From an uncultured Alphaproteobacteria bacterium (GTDB lineage Bacteria > Pseudomonadota > Alphaproteobacteria > Rhizobiales > Ancalomicrobiaceae), in assembly GCA_937919435.1 (NCBI GenBank), contig CALFRR010000140.1, forward strand, positions 1-7,638: a DNA stretch of 7,638 bases, given 5' to 3'. Shown in pieces: positions 6,852-7,638 of the stretch. Each line of letters begins with the position of its first letter. Position 1 is the stretch's first letter. A model generated the notes under the pieces. It had not been told where the DNA came from and searched no databases. It saw only the letters and a program-made list of their open reading frames with translations. The position numbers and the translations under genes are program-made.

Positions 6852-7638
6852 TGCAGCACTCCATGGCCCTTCGCGACATAGTCGAAGGTGCGGGCGACGG
6901 GGGCACCGGCGGCATCGCGGAAGGCGATGCGGAAGCCGGTGCGGCTCTTGTCGGTGATCGCCCAGGTGTCGCCGGAGGCGAGGCCCTGGGCGGCGATCGA
7001 GACGCCCTGCAACGCGTAGAAGGGCGGGTCGAAGGCGATGGCGAGACCGCCTTCGGGAACGGCGAGATCGTCGCCGGCGAGGACGCGGTCGGGCATGTCG
7101 ACCGAGACCGAGAGCCGCGCCACCACCGGGGTGACGTCGGCATGGCCGCTGGTCAGCACCGCGCGGAAGCGGATCGCCCGGGCGGTGATCGAACCGGCGA
7201 CGAGTTCGGCCCAGTCCGACCAGACCGGCGCGGCGTCGGGGTCGTCGTCGGTCACCGAGGTCTCGACGGTGACGTCCCAGAGGCCGACCGCGCCGGCGCC
7301 GAAGACGTCGGCGGGTTCGAAGAAGTCGTCCCGCGAGAACATCTCTTCCGAGGCGAGTTCGCCGAAGGCGTCGATCGCCGCGGTGACCCGCGAGGTGAAG
7401 ACCGAGCCGAGGTCGACCGGCGCGGCGAAGTCGTAGACCCCACGGGGCACGAAGCCGCCGTGTCCGAGGAAGAAGTCGGTGGTCTCGAAGAAGTCGGTGG
7501 CGTCGAAGACGTCGCCGAGGGTCACCAGCCGCAACGTCCCGGAGAAGAGGGTCACGGCGTCGAACGAACCGGACCATGCCGGCGCTTCTCCGTCGCGCAG
7601 CACTGCGTCGTCGGCGCCGACGCGGTCCTCGCCGAAAC
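6848..7638 (-). CDS. Phage host-specificity / tail-tip protein, C-terminal part (5' partial)
   Basis: The frame is open to the right edge, so only the last ~262 residues are seen; the GTG at 7603 is unlikely to be the true start because in-frame codons continue past it. Landmarks include LGHGGFVPRGVYDFAAPVDLG, DDDPDAAPVWSDWAELVAGSITARAIRFRAVL, VDMPDRVLAGDDL and the end FDYVAKGHGVLQ. These match the C-terminal region of large host-specificity (J-like) tail-tip proteins in alphaproteobacterial siphoviruses, where it forms beta-sandwich domains at the tip of the tail. The full protein is usually around 1000 residues or more. Its last codons overlap the fibre start (ATGA), so the two tail-tip parts are translationally coupled. 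A short Asp/Phe repeat lies near the left of the visible protein (encoded at 7469-7516). Confidence 0.88.
   Translation of the reverse strand, partial: FGEDRVGADDAVLRDGEAPAWSGSFDAVTLFSGTLRLVTLGDVFDATDFFETTDFFLGHGGFVPRGVYDFAAPVDLGSVFTSRVTAAIDAFGELASEEMFSRDDFFEPADVFGAGAVGLWDVTVETSVTDDDPDAAPVWSDWAELVAGSITARAIRFRAVLTSGHADVTPVVARLSVSVDMPDRVLAGDDLAVPEGGLAIAFDPPFYALQGVSIAAQGLASGDTWAITDKSRTGFRIAFRDAAGAPVARTFDYVAKGHGVLQ
7469..7516 (-). repeat. Short 18-bp tandem repeat coding for D/E-x-T-D-F-F
   Basis: On the plus strand GAAGAAGTCGGTGG recurs exactly 18 bases apart (7469 and 7487), and a third, diverged partial unit follows from 7505. Translated on the minus strand it gives VF-DATDFF-ETTDFF. A looser echo (DDFF, ADVF) occurs about 50 residues later. 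The repeat is in frame and inside the tail-tip gene, so it can expand or contract without breaking it. Confidence 0.6.

Larger units (their letters stand above)
3395..7638 (-). mobile_element. Late-gene end of a tailed prophage (tail tip, fibre, lysis), partial
   Basis: Six consecutive genes on one strand follow the usual late order of a siphovirus-like genome: tail-tip/host-specificity protein, tail fibre, fibre-associated small protein, lysozyme, holin and a small membrane protein. Gaps are nil or very short apart from one 95-nt spacer. Base composition is uniformly very GC-rich and differs from the large gene on the left. The region continues past the right edge, where baseplate, tape-measure and head genes would be expected. 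All visible genes are full-length and undamaged apart from the one cut by the edge. That argues against an old decayed remnant, although neither integration nor inducibility can be judged from this window. Confidence 0.85.

Noticed and set aside
4626..6881. A 751-codon open frame on the plus strand opposite the lysozyme, the 157-aa gene and the tail fibre.
   Set aside because: It runs antisense to three well-supported genes; its product is a low-complexity Arg/Gly/Asp-rich string without domain features. In very GC-rich genes, antisense frames often lack stops.
5458..7143. A 561-codon minus-strand frame overlapping the fibre gene.
   Set aside because: Its composition (Arg, Ser, Pro) is typical of a shifted frame over GC-rich coding DNA, and no family resemblance is seen.
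5472..7577. A 701-codon minus-strand frame that would extend the fibre protein far upstream.
   Set aside because: The extension is an Arg/Leu-rich shadow of the tail-tip gene. The ATG at 6851, with GGAG before it and ATGA overlap, is the better start, and the protein after it has a plausible fibre N-terminus.

Overview
This is a high-GC bacterial window, most likely from an alphaproteobacterium. The order may be Hyphomicrobiales (Rhizobiales), but that is inferred only from the style of the phage proteins. It has two parts that meet head-to-head (3'-to-3') near positions 3225-3394.

Left part (1-3224, + strand): one very long reading frame that runs in from beyond the left edge. It holds the last ~1073 residues of a large multidomain protein. 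The visible part reads as the end of a P-loop NTPase-like region, a winged-helix-like segment, a long helical-repeat body and a conserved C-terminal tail. I recognise the pattern from a family of large (roughly 1200-1300 aa) uncharacterised bacterial proteins with STAND-ATPase-like organisation. Such proteins are often considered as candidate defence or signalling proteins. The N-terminal part that would settle this (Walker motifs, any effector domain) lies outside the window.

Right part (3395-7638, - strand): the late end of a tailed-phage genome, presumably a prophage, read from right to left. In transcription order it holds: the C-terminus of a large tail-tip/host-specificity protein (6848-7638, cut by the window edge); a 459-aa tail fibre or receptor-binding protein (5472-6851); a 157-aa protein of a type found next to tail fibres (4988-5461); a stem-loop with a UNCG loop; then a compact lysis cassette. 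The cassette is a GH24 lysozyme with a C-terminal membrane anchor (4143-4892), a GTA-type three-TM holin (3655-4143) and an 86-aa DUF6127-like single-TM protein (3395-3655). The genes are packed by ATGA or TGATG overlaps or a 10-nt gap, except for the 95-nt space holding the stem-loop, so the region looks like one late operon with a possible partial stop before lysis.

No integrase, tRNA, CRISPR array, insertion sequence or att site is visible. The many long ORFs overlapping the phage genes in other frames are by-products of the high GC. I do not see a demonstrably new system. The most interesting points are the unidentified large protein beside the prophage end and the unusual lysis cassette, with its C-terminally anchored lysozyme, DUF6127 partner and no visible spanin.
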